From Noviluteimonas lactosilytica (GTDB taxonomy: Bacteria; Pseudomonadota; Gammaproteobacteria; Xanthomonadales; Xanthomonadaceae), in contig NZ_JAJGAK010000001.1 in assembly GCF_020866925.1 (NCBI RefSeq), positions 186,001-250,000 of the forward strand: a DNA stretch of 64,000 nt. The letters run 5' to 3'. Position numbers and translations under genes: made by a program. The notes below the pieces were generated by a model. That model did no database searches and was not told the DNA's origin. It saw only the letters and a program-made list of their open reading frames with translations. Position 1 is the stretch's first letter, and each line of letters begins with the position of its first letter. Below, piece after piece: positions 16,463 through 24,980 of this stretch.

Positions 16463-17902
16463 ATGGCCCGTGTCGTCCCACGTCTGTCCTTCGTCCTCGT
16501 TGCGCTGTGCCTTGCCGGCGCCGCGCACGCGCAGTCCTGCCCCGCCACGCTGCCCGCGCAGGGCGCGCCGATCGCGGCGCCGCTGCCCGTGTTCCCCGCC
16601 GACAACTGGTGGAACACCGACATCTCCACCGCGCCGGTGGACGCGCTGTCGCCGGCCTACATCGCGTGGATCGACCCGGCGCGCCAGGTGCATCCGGATT
16701 TCGGTGCAGGCCAGGGCGCGAACGCGGTGTACGGATTCCCGTACGCCGTGGTCAACGGCGCACAGCCGAAGTGGCCGGTGACGTTCGAATACTGGGACGA
16801 GAGCGACGGCGTGAACCTGTCGACCGGCCAAGGCGTTCCGTTCTATCCGCTTCCGCAAAACGTGCTGACCTCCGTCGGCTGGGTCGAAGGCGGCCCTCCG
16901 GCGACGGTGGACCTGCGCGGGAGCAACGATCGCCACATCCTGATCGTCGACTGCACCAACCGCACGCTGTACGAGTTGTACAACGTCTGGTTCTCCAGCC
17001 AGCAGAACCGCTGGTACGCAGGTTCCGGCGCGTTCTTCGACATGAAGACCAACAACCGTCGCCCGGAGGGCTGGACATCGGCCGACGCATCGGGTCTTGC
17101 GATCTTCCCGGGCCTGGTGCGTTTCGACGAAGCTGCGAATGCCGGCGTCGCGGAAATCCAGCACGCGTTCCGCGTCACCATGCGCAACACCAACGGCCAC
17201 GTGTATCCCGCCTCGCACACCGCGGGCTCCACGAGCGGCGCGTTGCCGATGGGCGCGCGGTTGCGCCTGAAGAAGAACGTCAACGGCGTCGACCCGGTGA
17301 CGCGCACCAACGATCCGGCCGCGCGCAAGATCTTCCGCGCGATGCAGAAGTACGGATTGATCGTCGCCGACAACGGCTCGGACATGTACATCTCCGGCAC
17401 CTACGACGTGCGCTGGAACAACGACGTGCTCAACCCCGCGTTCCATTCGCTCCGCGCGAGCGACTTCGAAGTCGTGCAACTCGGGTGGAAGCCCAGCGCC
17501 GTTCCCACGATGACCATCGCCGATGTCGCGGTGGCCGAAGGCCAGTCGGGCACGAAGGCGATGACGTTCACCGTGCGACTGTCGGCGGCGTCCGCGCAAA
17601 CCGTCACCGCGTCGTACGCGACGTCGAATGTCACCGCGGTCGCGGGCTCCGACTACGTGTCGGCGATCGGGTCGGTGAGCTTCGCGCCTGGCCAGACGTC
17701 GCGCACTATATCGGTGACGGTGAAAGGCGATCGCACGCGGGAGTCCGCCGAGACCTTCCGCGTCACGCTGACCAATCCCGTGAACACGACCCTCGCCGAC
17801 GGCGTGGCGGCGGGCACGATCACCAACGACGACCTGATCCGCACCGGCGGCACGGGACAGAAAACCGTCCGGGCGCCAGCGGCGGTGCGGTTCGAAAAGT
17901 AG
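16463..17902 (+). CDS. Secreted protein with C-terminal Calx-beta domain
   Basis: Predicted 479 aa. ATG 16463 is chosen because a signal peptide follows at once (PRLSFVLVALCLAGAAHAQ) and AAGGA lies upstream; the frame opens earlier but without those signals. Residues about 40-345 form an unassigned domain with FPADNWWNTDIS, HILIVDCTNRTLYELYNVWF and GSDMYISGTYDVRWNNDVL. Residues about 348-457 are a Calx-beta repeat with ESAETFRVTLTNP. Calx-beta modules bind calcium in extracellular proteins. The N-terminal domain recalls secreted bacterial proteins of unknown function. It is probably exported and calcium-stabilised. Confidence 0.8.
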   Translation: MARVVPRLSFVLVALCLAGAAHAQSCPATLPAQGAPIAAPLPVFPADNWWNTDISTAPVDALSPAYIAWIDPARQVHPDFGAGQGANAVYGFPYAVVNGAQPKWPVTFEYWDESDGVNLSTGQGVPFYPLPQNVLTSVGWVEGGPPATVDLRGSNDRHILIVDCTNRTLYELYNVWFSSQQNRWYAGSGAFFDMKTNNRRPEGWTSADASGLAIFPGLVRFDEAANAGVAEIQHAFRVTMRNTNGHVYPASHTAGSTSGALPMGARLRLKKNVNGVDPVTRTNDPAARKIFRAMQKYGLIVADNGSDMYISGTYDVRWNNDVLNPAFHSLRASDFEVVQLGWKPSAVPTMTIADVAVAEGQSGTKAMTFTVRLSAASAQTVTASYATSNVTAVAGSDYVSAIGSVSFAPGQTSRTISVTVKGDRTRESAETFRVTLTNPVNTTLADGVAAGTITNDDLIRTGGTGQKTVRAPAAVRFEK

Positions 17903-18211
17903 GCCAAGCAGCGTTGCTCGACCCGTGACCTTCGGTAGCGTCGCTACCGATGGTCTCGTCACGAGGTGACCCGCGGTAGCTGTGACACCGCACGTCAGCA
18001 CCGGTGACGCGCGTTGACACCTTTTTCACGCGCCTGAATGCGGCCTGATCCTGAATATTTCACGCGACTTTTTGTGACTTAGATCACATTTTTGCGTGCC
18101 AAGTGCGAACGGGCACACGTTTCCGTTGCGACCGAATTCGTCCTTCCCTAGGTTTTCCCCGGCGGCGCCGCCTTGGCCCCGCACGATAAGAAAACACTCC
18201 TGGGGAAACCA
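17903..18211. other. 309-bp intergenic region upstream of the pilus operon
   Basis: It contains an 8-bp-stem hairpin TCGGTAGC-GTC-GCTACCGA (17932-17950) after the Calx-beta gene, a TTGACA hexamer at 18014-18019 with no convincing -10 at normal spacing, a perfect CRP-type palindrome at 18073-18088, and a purine-poor leader ending in GGGGA before the pilin ATG. No coding region is seen. Confidence 0.7.
18073..18088. promoter_or_regulatory. CRP/Clp-type binding site
   Basis: TGTGACTTAGATCACA is an exact TGTGA-N6-TCACA palindrome with T/A-rich flanks, centred 132 bp before the pilin start. In Xanthomonadaceae the CRP homologue is Clp, which uses the same half-sites. It most likely activates or represses the downstream pilus operon. 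Confidence 0.8.
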
Positions 18212-18730
18212 ATGCGTATCGCTCTGCTCGCCCTTGCCGTCACCGGCAGCATGTTCGCGGCTGCCTCCGCCAACGCCGCCAATGCCAACGGCAACCTGAA
18301 CGTCACCGCCAACGTCGCTTCGTCGTGCATGGTCTCGAGCCCCGGCTCGCTGGCCTTCGGCGCCTACGATCCCGTCGACGTCAACAACACCGCCCCCCTC
18401 AACGGCGCCGGCACCATCAACGTGCGCTGCACGCGCGGCACGACGACGACCATCGCACTCGAGGAAGGCGCCAACCCGGCCACGGGTTCGAACTGCACCA
18501 CCCCGCTGCGCCAGATGAGCAACGGCACCGAGCGCCTGCGCTACGCCCTCTTCAGCGACAGCACGCGCACGATCACCTGGGGCTGCACGCAGGGCACGAA
18601 CACCACGTCGCACACCTCGACCAACTCGGCGACCGCCGCGGTGCTCGACGTGTGGGGTCGCATCCCCGCCGGCCAGGACGTCGCGCCGGGCAACTACAGC
18701 GACACCGTGCGCATCCTGCTCACGTTCTGA
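18212..18730 (+). CDS. Major pilin of Csu-type pilus (spore coat U domain)
   Basis: Predicted 172 aa, ATG 18212 with GGGGA upstream. There is a signal peptide (residues 1-22, ASANA), then one spore-coat-U (SCPU) domain from NVTANVASSC to the C-terminal PGNYSDTVRILLTF, the donor-strand end of archaic chaperone/usher pilins. Four cysteines (SSC, VRC, SNC, WGC) could give two disulphides. It is first in a four-gene operon and is separated from the chaperone by a hairpin, which fits a strongly expressed structural subunit. Confidence 0.88.
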   Translation: MRIALLALAVTGSMFAAASANAANANGNLNVTANVASSCMVSSPGSLAFGAYDPVDVNNTAPLNGAGTINVRCTRGTTTTIALEEGANPATGSNCTTPLRQMSNGTERLRYALFSDSTRTITWGCTQGTNTTSHTSTNSATAAVLDVWGRIPAGQDVAPGNYSDTVRILLTF

Positions 18731-18742
18731 TCCGATCCACCC

Positions 18743-18765
18743 GCCCCGCCGCAAGGCGGGGCTTT
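18743..18765 (+). terminator. Intra-operon attenuator-like hairpin
   Basis: GCCCCGCC (18743-18750) and GGCGGGGC (18755-18762) form a perfect 8-bp GC stem with a GCAA loop followed by TTT. It lies between the pilin stop and the chaperone ATG. It would partly terminate transcription or protect the pilin mRNA end, giving more pilin than assembly proteins. Confidence 0.7.
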
Positions 18766-18780
18766 CGGTTGCACCCGCAA

Positions 18781-19536
18781 ATGAACACGTTCCGCATGCG
18801 CGCCCGCGTGGCCGCGCTGGCGGCGCTGAGCACCCTCGCGTGCCTGGCGCCCGCCGTCGCCGCGCAATTCAGCGTCAGCATCACGCGCCTGCACCTGGGC
18901 GCGGGACATCCCATCGAAACCGTCGTCCTGTCGAACCAGGAAGCGCGCGACGTCGCGTTCGAAGTGCGTGCACTTCGCTGGACGCAGAAGGCCGACGGCA
19001 CCTGGGACCTCGCGCCGACGCAGGACCTCGTGATCACGCCGCTGATCGTGAAGCTGCCCGCCGACGCCGACGCGCGCGTGCGCATCGCCACGCTCTCGCC
19101 GAACGTCGCGACCGAACAAGCCTATCGCCTGGAACTGCAGGAACTCCCCGACAGTCCCAACGCGCCCGCCGGCGCGCTGCGCATGCTGACGACCGTGAGC
19201 CTGCCCGTCTTCGTGCAACCGGCAAAGGCCGAAGCGCGCATGGAAATCGCCGTCGACACGATCGATGCGAAGAACGCGACGCTGATCCTGCACAACACCG
19301 GCACCGCGTATGCCCCGCCGGACAACGCGACCGTGCGCGTGCTCGACGCCGCCGGCCGCACGCTGCACGAAGGCAAGCTCGATACCAACTACGTGCTGGC
19401 CGGCGCGCGCCTGCCGCTGCAGGCGACGTTGCCCGCCCCCGCCTGCTCGCGCGCGGCCACCGTCGAACTCGCGATCGGCAAGGCCGCGCCGATCGCCGCG
19501 ACGGTATCGCCCGCCCAGCGTCGATGCGCCCCCTGA
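18781..19536 (+). CDS. Periplasmic pilus chaperone (Csu type)
   Basis: Predicted 251 aa with a signal peptide (residues 1-28, cleaving near VAA-QF). The mature protein has two immunoglobulin-like domains. SVSITRLHL, FEVRALRWTQ and YRLELQELP belong to domain 1 and its subunit-binding edge strand; LPVFVQPAKAEARMEIA starts the second half. It keeps pilin subunits folded in the periplasm and hands them to the usher. The 3' end overlaps the usher gene by 13 nt, so translation is probably coupled. Confidence 0.85.
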   Translation: MNTFRMRARVAALAALSTLACLAPAVAAQFSVSITRLHLGAGHPIETVVLSNQEARDVAFEVRALRWTQKADGTWDLAPTQDLVITPLIVKLPADADARVRIATLSPNVATEQAYRLELQELPDSPNAPAGALRMLTTVSLPVFVQPAKAEARMEIAVDTIDAKNATLILHNTGTAYAPPDNATVRVLDAAGRTLHEGKLDTNYVLAGARLPLQATLPAPACSRAATVELAIGKAAPIAATVSPAQRRCAP

Positions 19537-21827
19537 ATCACGCCCGCCGCGCCGTCCTCGCCATCGCGCTCGCGTGCGCGATCGCGCCCCCGGCGCTCGC
19601 GTTGCCGGGCGACGAGACGCTGCTGCTCGACATCTGCATCAACAACCGCTGCATCGGCATCGCGCCGGTGATCGCGCGCGGCGACGACGTGCTCGTCGAT
19701 CTCGCCGCGTTGCGGGCCGCTGCGCTCGACACGCAGGGCGTGGTGCCGGAACAACTCGGCGAACGCCAGTTCGTCTCGCTGCGCCAGCTCAACCACGGCA
19801 GCACGTTCAAGATCGATCGCACGCTGCTGCGCCTGGACCTCAAGCTGCGCGCCGATCGTCTCCCGCGCCAGCGCGTGGCGATGACCACGCGCGAGCAGTC
19901 CGAAGCGGGCCTGCAAGCGTGGAGCGCGTTCGTGAACTACGGCGCGTCGATGAACGACGACGGCGACGGCACGTTGTTCCTCGATGGCGCGGTCGGTCGC
20001 GGCTACGGGGCGCTGCGCAGCACGGGCCAGTGGGATTCGGAATTCGGATGGCGGCGCGGCCTGACGCGCTTGGAGTACGACCAACCCGACGCCGTGCGTC
20101 GATGGACCATCGGCGACCAGTACGCCACGCCGCGCGATCCGCTCGGTGGCGGTCGCCTGCTCGGCGGCGTCGGCGTCGAGCGCGCGTTCGACACCGATCC
20201 GTATCTCGTCACGTTCCCGCGCCCCTATTTTTCCGGCGTGCTCGAAAGCCCCGGCACGGTCGAGGTGTATTCGAACGGCGCGCTGATCGGCCGCCGCGAT
20301 CTCGCCGCGGGCCCGTTCACGCTCGAACAACTCGGGATCCAGCCGGGCCGCAACGACGTGCGCGTGATCGTGCGCGATCCGTTCGGCAATCGCAGCGAAC
20401 TCGCGACGCAGTCCTACTACGGCGGCAGCGCGCGCCTGCTCGCGCGCGGGCTCGACGAATACGCCGTCCGCATCGGTGCACCGCGCGAAGGCGCCGGACT
20501 CGGCGGCGATTACGACGGCGACGTCGCGTACCAGGCGTGGTATCGCCGCGGCCTGTCCGACTGGCTGACGCTCGGCGGGCGCGTGGAAGGCGACGAACGC
20601 GTGCGCAATGCAGGCGTCGATACCGCGTTCAGCACGCCGATCGGCGAGTTCGCGCTCGCGCTCGCCGGCAGCGACGCCGACCGCATCGGTAACGGCCAGG
20701 CGCACGCGATCAACTACACGCTCGCGATGCGCACGTGGTCGGCCGGTCTCGGCACGCGTCGCGCGAACGCAGGCTATCGCAACATGTCGGATCCCGCGGC
20801 GCTGCTGCTCGGCCCGCTGCGCGTGGAAGACTACGCGTCGTTCGCGTTCACGCCCGACACCGGGTGGTCGCTGATGTTCAATGCCGGCCGCCAGCAACGC
20901 GACGGACAACCGCTCGTGCGCAGCTGGTCGGCGACGGGTTCCATGCGCCTGGGTTCGCGCACGCAGATGCTGGTGTCCGCGCAACGGCTGGACTCGGACC
21001 TGTTCCGCGACACGACGCTGCAGTTCAGCGTCAACATCGCGCTGGACCGCGACAACGTGAACATCGGTCTGCGCCAGCACGATGACGGCACCACGAAGCG
21101 CCACGGGTACGGTTTCGACGCGAACCGTTCGCGACCGGCCGACACCGGGTTCGGCTACACGATCAACGCGCAGCGCGACGAGGAACGCGATTCAGCGTTC
21201 GCGATGGTCGAATACCAAGGGACGCACGCGCGCTTCGCGCTCGATGCCAGCGACCACGACGGCGACACCAGCGGCAGCGTGTTCGCGAGCGGCGCCCTCG
21301 TCGGCATCGGCGGGCGCGTGTTCGCGACGCCGCCGGTGGAAAGCGGCTTCGCGCTCGTGCGCGTACCCGGCCTTGCGAACGTCCCGATCCTGCGCGAGAA
21401 CCAGGTCGTCGGCCGCACCGATGCGAACGGCGACCTCCTCGTGCGCGACCTGCTGCCCTACCACGCGAACCGCGTCGGCCTCGACCAGGTGGCGGTGCCC
21501 GTCGGCCATGCGCTCGAAACGCCCGAGCGCAGCGTGCGCGTCGCGCGCAACACCGGCTCGCTGATCACGCTCGAAGCGCCGTCGGTGCAGGCGACGACGG
21601 GCCGCTTCCGCTACGCGAACGCGCACGCGGGCGACGAAGCGCGCATCGGCGACACCACCATGCCGCTGGGGACCGACGGCCTCTTCTACTTCGAACATCT
21701 CGGCGCCGGCCCGCACGTGGCGACCATCGCGCACGCGAACGGTCAGTCGCAATGCCGCTTCGACGTGCCCGCCGGCGGCGGCGACGTCACGAATGTCGGC
21801 GACATCGTTTGCGAGGAAACCCCATGA
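19524..21827 (+). CDS. Outer-membrane pilus usher (Csu type)
   Basis: Predicted 767 aa. ATG 19524 lies within the chaperone gene in another frame. Signal peptide 1-27, then the N-terminal usher domain starting TLLLDICINNRCIGIAPV, the long beta-barrel with a plug region (FPRPYFSGVLESPGTVEVYSNG, RNDVRVIVRDPFGNRS), and C-terminal domains (LRENQVVGRTDANGDLLVRDLLPY). It is close to the length of archaic-type ushers. It secretes and polymerises the pilin through the outer membrane. Its TGA overlaps the next gene's ATG (ATGA). Confidence 0.92.
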   Translation: MRPLNHARRAVLAIALACAIAPPALALPGDETLLLDICINNRCIGIAPVIARGDDVLVDLAALRAAALDTQGVVPEQLGERQFVSLRQLNHGSTFKIDRTLLRLDLKLRADRLPRQRVAMTTREQSEAGLQAWSAFVNYGASMNDDGDGTLFLDGAVGRGYGALRSTGQWDSEFGWRRGLTRLEYDQPDAVRRWTIGDQYATPRDPLGGGRLLGGVGVERAFDTDPYLVTFPRPYFSGVLESPGTVEVYSNGALIGRRDLAAGPFTLEQLGIQPGRNDVRVIVRDPFGNRSELATQSYYGGSARLLARGLDEYAVRIGAPREGAGLGGDYDGDVAYQAWYRRGLSDWLTLGGRVEGDERVRNAGVDTAFSTPIGEFALALAGSDADRIGNGQAHAINYTLAMRTWSAGLGTRRANAGYRNMSDPAALLLGPLRVEDYASFAFTPDTGWSLMFNAGRQQRDGQPLVRSWSATGSMRLGSRTQMLVSAQRLDSDLFRDTTLQFSVNIALDRDNVNIGLRQHDDGTTKRHGYGFDANRSRPADTGFGYTINAQRDEERDSAFAMVEYQGTHARFALDASDHDGDTSGSVFASGALVGIGGRVFATPPVESGFALVRVPGLANVPILRENQVVGRTDANGDLLVRDLLPYHANRVGLDQVAVPVGHALETPERSVRVARNTGSLITLEAPSVQATTGRFRYANAHAGDEARIGDTTMPLGTDGLFYFEHLGAGPHVATIAHANGQSQCRFDVPAGGGDVTNVGDIVCEETP

Positions 21828-22324
21828 CGCCGCGCGCCACGCCGCTGCTCTTCGCCCTGCTCGTCCTCGCGGCGCTGTTCGGATTCGCACCGCGCGCGCA
21901 TGCGGCCAGCTGCTCGGTCGCCGCGACGGCGATGGCCTTCGGCACCTACGATCCGATTTCCGCCACGCCGCGCGACAGCTCGGCCGACGTGTCGGTCGAC
22001 TGCAACGGCAACGGCAACCAGACGTCCGTGGGCATCACGTTCGACGCGGGGACCTACGGCTCGTTCGCGACGAGCCGCGCCATGGGCCAGGGCGCCAATC
22101 GCCTCTATTACAACCTGTACGTCGATGCGAGCCGGACGACCGTGTTCGGCAGCGGCGTCAGTGTTTCGTGCACCACCGGCGTCGACAGCCCGGGCTGCAC
22201 CGGCAGCAATCCTTCGGGTGGCGCGCTGCGCGCGACGCGCACGATCTTCGGGCGCATGCCCACCGGGCAGGACGTCGCGAGCGGTCCCTACAGCGACGTC
22301 GTGCGGATCACGATCACCTTCTGA
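21824..22324 (+). CDS. Second SCPU-domain subunit, probable pilus tip
   Basis: Predicted 166 aa, ATG 21824 overlapping the usher stop. Signal peptide 1-28 (PRAHAA), then a single SCPU domain ending SGPYSDVVRITITF. In known Csu systems the last gene encodes a larger two-domain tip adhesin; here there is only one domain, about the size of the main pilin. It may be a tip or initiating subunit without a separate adhesin domain, or an alternative shaft pilin. The assignment to the tip rests on gene order only. Confidence 0.75.
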   Translation: MTPRATPLLFALLVLAALFGFAPRAHAASCSVAATAMAFGTYDPISATPRDSSADVSVDCNGNGNQTSVGITFDAGTYGSFATSRAMGQGANRLYYNLYVDASRTTVFGSGVSVSCTTGVDSPGCTGSNPSGGALRATRTIFGRMPTGQDVASGPYSDVVRITITF

Positions 22325-22360
22325 TCGTGATCCGCGCGATCGTGATCCGCATGCGTCGGA

Positions 22361-23488
22361 TCAGCGACCTTCGTACCAACCGCCGGCTTCCGCGAAGCCG
22401 GAAGGCAATGCCTTCAGCGCACGCGTATCGGCATTGATCAGGCGCATCGCGAACAGCGGACGCTCCAGCCCTTCGTCGGCCGCGGCATACGTGCGGCGAT
22501 TCACGAGCAGATGGATGCCATCCTTCGACCACTGCGCCGCGGTGTACGCGTGGTTGGCGATGCGCGAATCGGTGATGCGGCGGATGCCGGTGCCCGACGG
22601 ATTCATGACGTACATCGGTTCGTAGTAACGCACGTTGCCGGTCGTCACCTCGTACACCTCGCCGGTGAACGCGATGCGCTTGCCATCCGGCGACCACAGC
22701 GGCGAATGCCCCAGGCGCGCGACCACCGTCGTCGCGCCGTTGCGGAAATCGACGATCGTCATGTCGCTCGCGGCGATGTCGCTGTAGACGCCGCGCGTGC
22801 CGTCGGGCGAGAACGTGAGCGCGAGCGGATAGTCCATCACCAGGTCGCTGAGCAGCGTCGCCGAACCGGTGGCGACGTTGATGCGATACGCACGCGCGTG
22901 CCACGACTCACCGAGGCGCCCTTCCGGCACGCTGGCGGCGACGAACAGGCGCGAGCCGTCGCTCGACCACTTCGGCTGCTGGAATTCGGCGGACGCCGCG
23001 CAGAACAGATCGCGACGATTGCGACCCGTCGAATCGACGATCGACACGCACTGCCCCGTCGAGTTCGACGACACGAACGCGATGCGATTGCCGGGCCCCC
23101 ACGCGGGCTGCGCGAACTGGCCCAGGCCATGCAGCAGCGCGTGCGGACGCTGCGCACCGCCGGTGGGCATCACCTGGAGACTCAGGCGCGTGCCCTGCTG
23201 CGCGCTCGTCGCGTTGCGACCGAACACGAGCTGCGTGCCATCGGGCGACCAGGTCGCGGTGGCGTCGAACACGCGATCGGTCGCCGTCGTGAGCGCGCGC
23301 ACCTGCCCGCTCGGCACATCCAGCAACCACAAGCTTCGGTTTCGCGGCGCGTTGTCGGCGGTCATCTGCGATCGGGTGAAAACGATCTTGCCGGTCGGCG
23401 TGGCGGCCTGGGCGGACATCGCGGAAGCGGCGGAAGCGGAAGCGACCACTGCGGCGATCGCCGCGTGGCGGAGCGGATGCGACTTCAT
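22361..23488 (-). CDS. Periplasmic PD40/TolB-like beta-propeller protein, copy 1
   Basis: Predicted 375 aa. Signal peptide 1-29 (AMSAQAA). The rest is a series of PD40 blades with the signature WSPDGTQLVF (and WSSDGSRLFV, FSPDGTRGVY, WSPDGKRIAF, WSKDGIHLLV). It resembles the TolB C-terminal propeller, without the TolB N-terminal domain. A second protein of the same length and plan is at 44168-45295. It is probably an exported binding protein; the ligand is unknown. It converges on the pilus operon. Confidence 0.85.
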   Translation of the reverse strand: MKSHPLRHAAIAAVVASASAASAMSAQAATPTGKIVFTRSQMTADNAPRNRSLWLLDVPSGQVRALTTATDRVFDATATWSPDGTQLVFGRNATSAQQGTRLSLQVMPTGGAQRPHALLHGLGQFAQPAWGPGNRIAFVSSNSTGQCVSIVDSTGRNRRDLFCAASAEFQQPKWSSDGSRLFVAASVPEGRLGESWHARAYRINVATGSATLLSDLVMDYPLALTFSPDGTRGVYSDIAASDMTIVDFRNGATTVVARLGHSPLWSPDGKRIAFTGEVYEVTTGNVRYYEPMYVMNPSGTGIRRITDSRIANHAYTAAQWSKDGIHLLVNRRTYAAADEGLERPLFAMRLINADTRALKALPSGFAEAGGWYEGR

Positions 23489-23614
23489 CTGGAACCCCCT
23501 ACGTCAGACTTGCTGCGGAATGCAGCGCCAATCTCGGCAATGGGTTCTCTAGGGCGCGTGAAGATGCACGCGTTCAGCGAAAGCCACACGAACGCCGCAC
23601 CAACGGCCGCGCAT

Positions 23615-23869
23615 TCAGTGCGTGTGTTCGCGAATGGCTTGCATCTCGGACTGCATCAACTCGTGCCGTTCGGACAGGTTGAGCAACTCGAGCAGCACCT
23701 CGGCGCCGTTGGATTTCGCCTTGCGCAACTCGTCGCGCGCGAAGGCGACCTGCGCCTGCACTTCATCCATGTCGACGTGATCGAGCGAGACGAGCAACGT
23801 ATCGAGCGTATCGATCGCGTCCGCGATGTGTTCCATCACGTCGAGAGCGGCGGGTGACGGTCGGGCCAT
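23615..23869 (-). CDS. Small helical hypothetical protein
   Basis: Predicted 84 aa from ATG 23869, with GGGAAG 6 nt upstream; a longer frame to 23896 lacks such a site. The sequence is almost wholly helical and acidic (LDTLLVSLDHVDMDEVQAQV, EVLLELLNLSERHELMQSEM), so a short coiled coil is likely. No signal peptide or membrane segment. Family and function are not recognised. Confidence 0.65.
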   Translation of the reverse strand: MARPSPAALDVMEHIADAIDTLDTLLVSLDHVDMDEVQAQVAFARDELRKAKSNGAEVLLELLNLSERHELMQSEMQAIREHTH

Positions 23870-23982
23870 GTCGGGCTTCCCTGTGCGACAAGGCACGACG
23901 CTGCGCCAACGACGATCAACATGAGGTCAAGCGGCGACGGCCGCTCGTTCGCGGTTCAAGCTTGCGACGAACGCGCGAACGC

Positions 23983-24186
23983 TCAGTGGTGCCAGGTGTC
24001 GCGCAGATGGTCGCGTACGCGGCGCCAGTTCGCCGAGTCGATGTCGTGCGCGAGGACTTCGAAGGCACGCGCGGCATCCGGCTCGACCTGCTCCCAGGGC
24101 TCGCCGTGGAAGACCTCGCGCACGACGGTTTCGAACGTCGTTTCGAAGGCTTCGTCGGAGCCTGGTTGAATTGCTTTCGCGATCAT
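23983..24186 (-). CDS. Small acidic hypothetical protein
   Basis: Predicted 67 aa, ATG 24186 with GGGGA 7 nt upstream. Soluble and acidic, with aromatic and helical segments (FETTFETVVREVFHGEPWEQ, NWRRVRDHLRDTWHH). It lies 113 bp upstream of the preceding small gene on the same strand. No family is recognised. The clean ribosome site and codon bias make it a credible gene. Confidence 0.6.
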   Translation of the reverse strand: MIAKAIQPGSDEAFETTFETVVREVFHGEPWEQVEPDAARAFEVLAHDIDSANWRRVRDHLRDTWHH

Positions 24187-24330
24187 TGTCGGGTCCCCAC
24201 GACACGTCGGACATCCGACGTTACTCCTTCGGCCGAGTTACGCAATGGGCCAAAGGTTCACCCGAACGGTGCACGCTGAATCGGTCAGTCTGGTGACGCG
24301 AAACGTGAGGTCGGAGCAGCGGCAGGAAGG

Positions 24331-24417
24331 TGGTGCCCGGAGTCGGACTCGAACCGACAGGACCTTGCGGTCGGCGGATTTTAAGTCCGCTGCGTTTACC
24401 GATTTCGCCATCCGGGC
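24331..24417 (-). tRNA. tRNA-Leu (TAA anticodon)
   Basis: 87 nt including the encoded CCA. The acceptor arm pairs GCCCGGA with TCCGGGC, and the anticodon stem GCGGA/TCCGC holds the loop CTTAAAA, giving anticodon TAA (reads UUA). A long variable arm and the GGTTCGAGTCC T-loop are present, as expected for a class II leucine tRNA. Confidence 0.96.
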
Positions 24418-24519
24418 CGGCGCGCCGCACTGTACACCGCTACCGCCGCTTCGCGTGCGGGTCAGCAAGGTAAACGAACGGGCCAAGCAACCGCAGCGAC
24501 AGCGGGGTATGGTCGCCTC

Positions 24520-24777
24520 GTGAAGCTCAACGCTTTCGCCTGCGCAGACGGGTACGTCCTGTCGAACGAATGCATGCTCGCGCCCAAGGCCGCGGAGGAT
24601 GCGCACGGCGCGATGTCGGGCCTGCTCGGCATCGTCGACTGCACCGAACTGCCGCCGCCACTCTGCGAAGCCGTCGTCGAGTCGGTCTACAGCGACCATT
24701 ACGCGTTCCTGTCCATCGCACAGGCGCTCGACGTGAACCTGAAGATCCACCCGGCCTCGCTCCCGCGCACCGGCTGA
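24520..24777 (+). CDS. Small hypothetical protein
   Basis: Predicted 85 aa starting at GTG 24520 with AGCGGGG upstream. No signal peptide. It carries three cysteines (NAFACADGYVL, NECMLAP, IVDCTELPPPLC). The middle is helix-forming and the C-terminus is KIHPASLPRTG. It ends just before the promoter and riboswitch of the manganese exporter gene. No family is recognised. Confidence 0.6.
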   Translation: MKLNAFACADGYVLSNECMLAPKAAEDAHGAMSGLLGIVDCTELPPPLCEAVVESVYSDHYAFLSIAQALDVNLKIHPASLPRTG

Positions 24778-24782
24778 GCCTG

Positions 24783-24788
24783 TAGAAT
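24783..24788 (+). promoter_or_regulatory. -10 box ahead of the Mn riboswitch
   Basis: TAGAAT lies about 10 nt before the first conserved riboswitch bases, matching the sigma-70 -10 consensus in five of six positions. No strong -35 is visible at 17 bp. Confidence 0.5.
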
Positions 24789-24795
24789 GCGCCCC

Positions 24796-24905
24796 GTCTC
24801 TGGGGAGTAGCCGCTCTTCGCCCCGAAGAGGTTCGCGTCAACACACTTGGCCCCACTCGGCCATGGCGCGATCGTCGCCCGCGAGGGCTCCTGGCAAGAC
24901 CATGG
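24796..24905 (+). ncRNA. yybP-ykoY manganese riboswitch
   Basis: The leader contains the conserved elements of this class in order: GGGGAGTAG (24802-24810), a hairpin CTCTTCG/CGAAGAG, GTCAACAC (24837-24844), and TGGCAAGACC (24892-24901), with GTCT/AGAC able to close the outer stem. These loops build the Mn2+ site in known examples. It lies 75 nt before a TMEM165/GDT1 manganese exporter gene, a classic target. Downstream, GACCACG (24905-24911) can pair with CGTGGTC (24938-24944) as part of the switch. Limits are approximate. Confidence 0.85.
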
Positions 24906-24980
24906 ACCACGACGCCTCCGAATGGCCGGGGATGCGGCGTGGTCTCGTGCGTCCAGTCCGGCCGGGAATACTGCAAAGCA

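Noticed and set aside
13658-18001. Long minus-strand open frame of 1447 codons opposite ligD and the Calx-beta gene
   Set aside because: It is a shadow of the plus-strand frames in high-GC DNA: the product is Arg/His/Val-rich with no domain, while ligD on the other strand has complete motifs.
18014-18042. Sigma-70 promoter from the TTGACA at 18014
   Set aside because: No acceptable -10 lies at 16-18 bp; listed only as part of the intergenic region.
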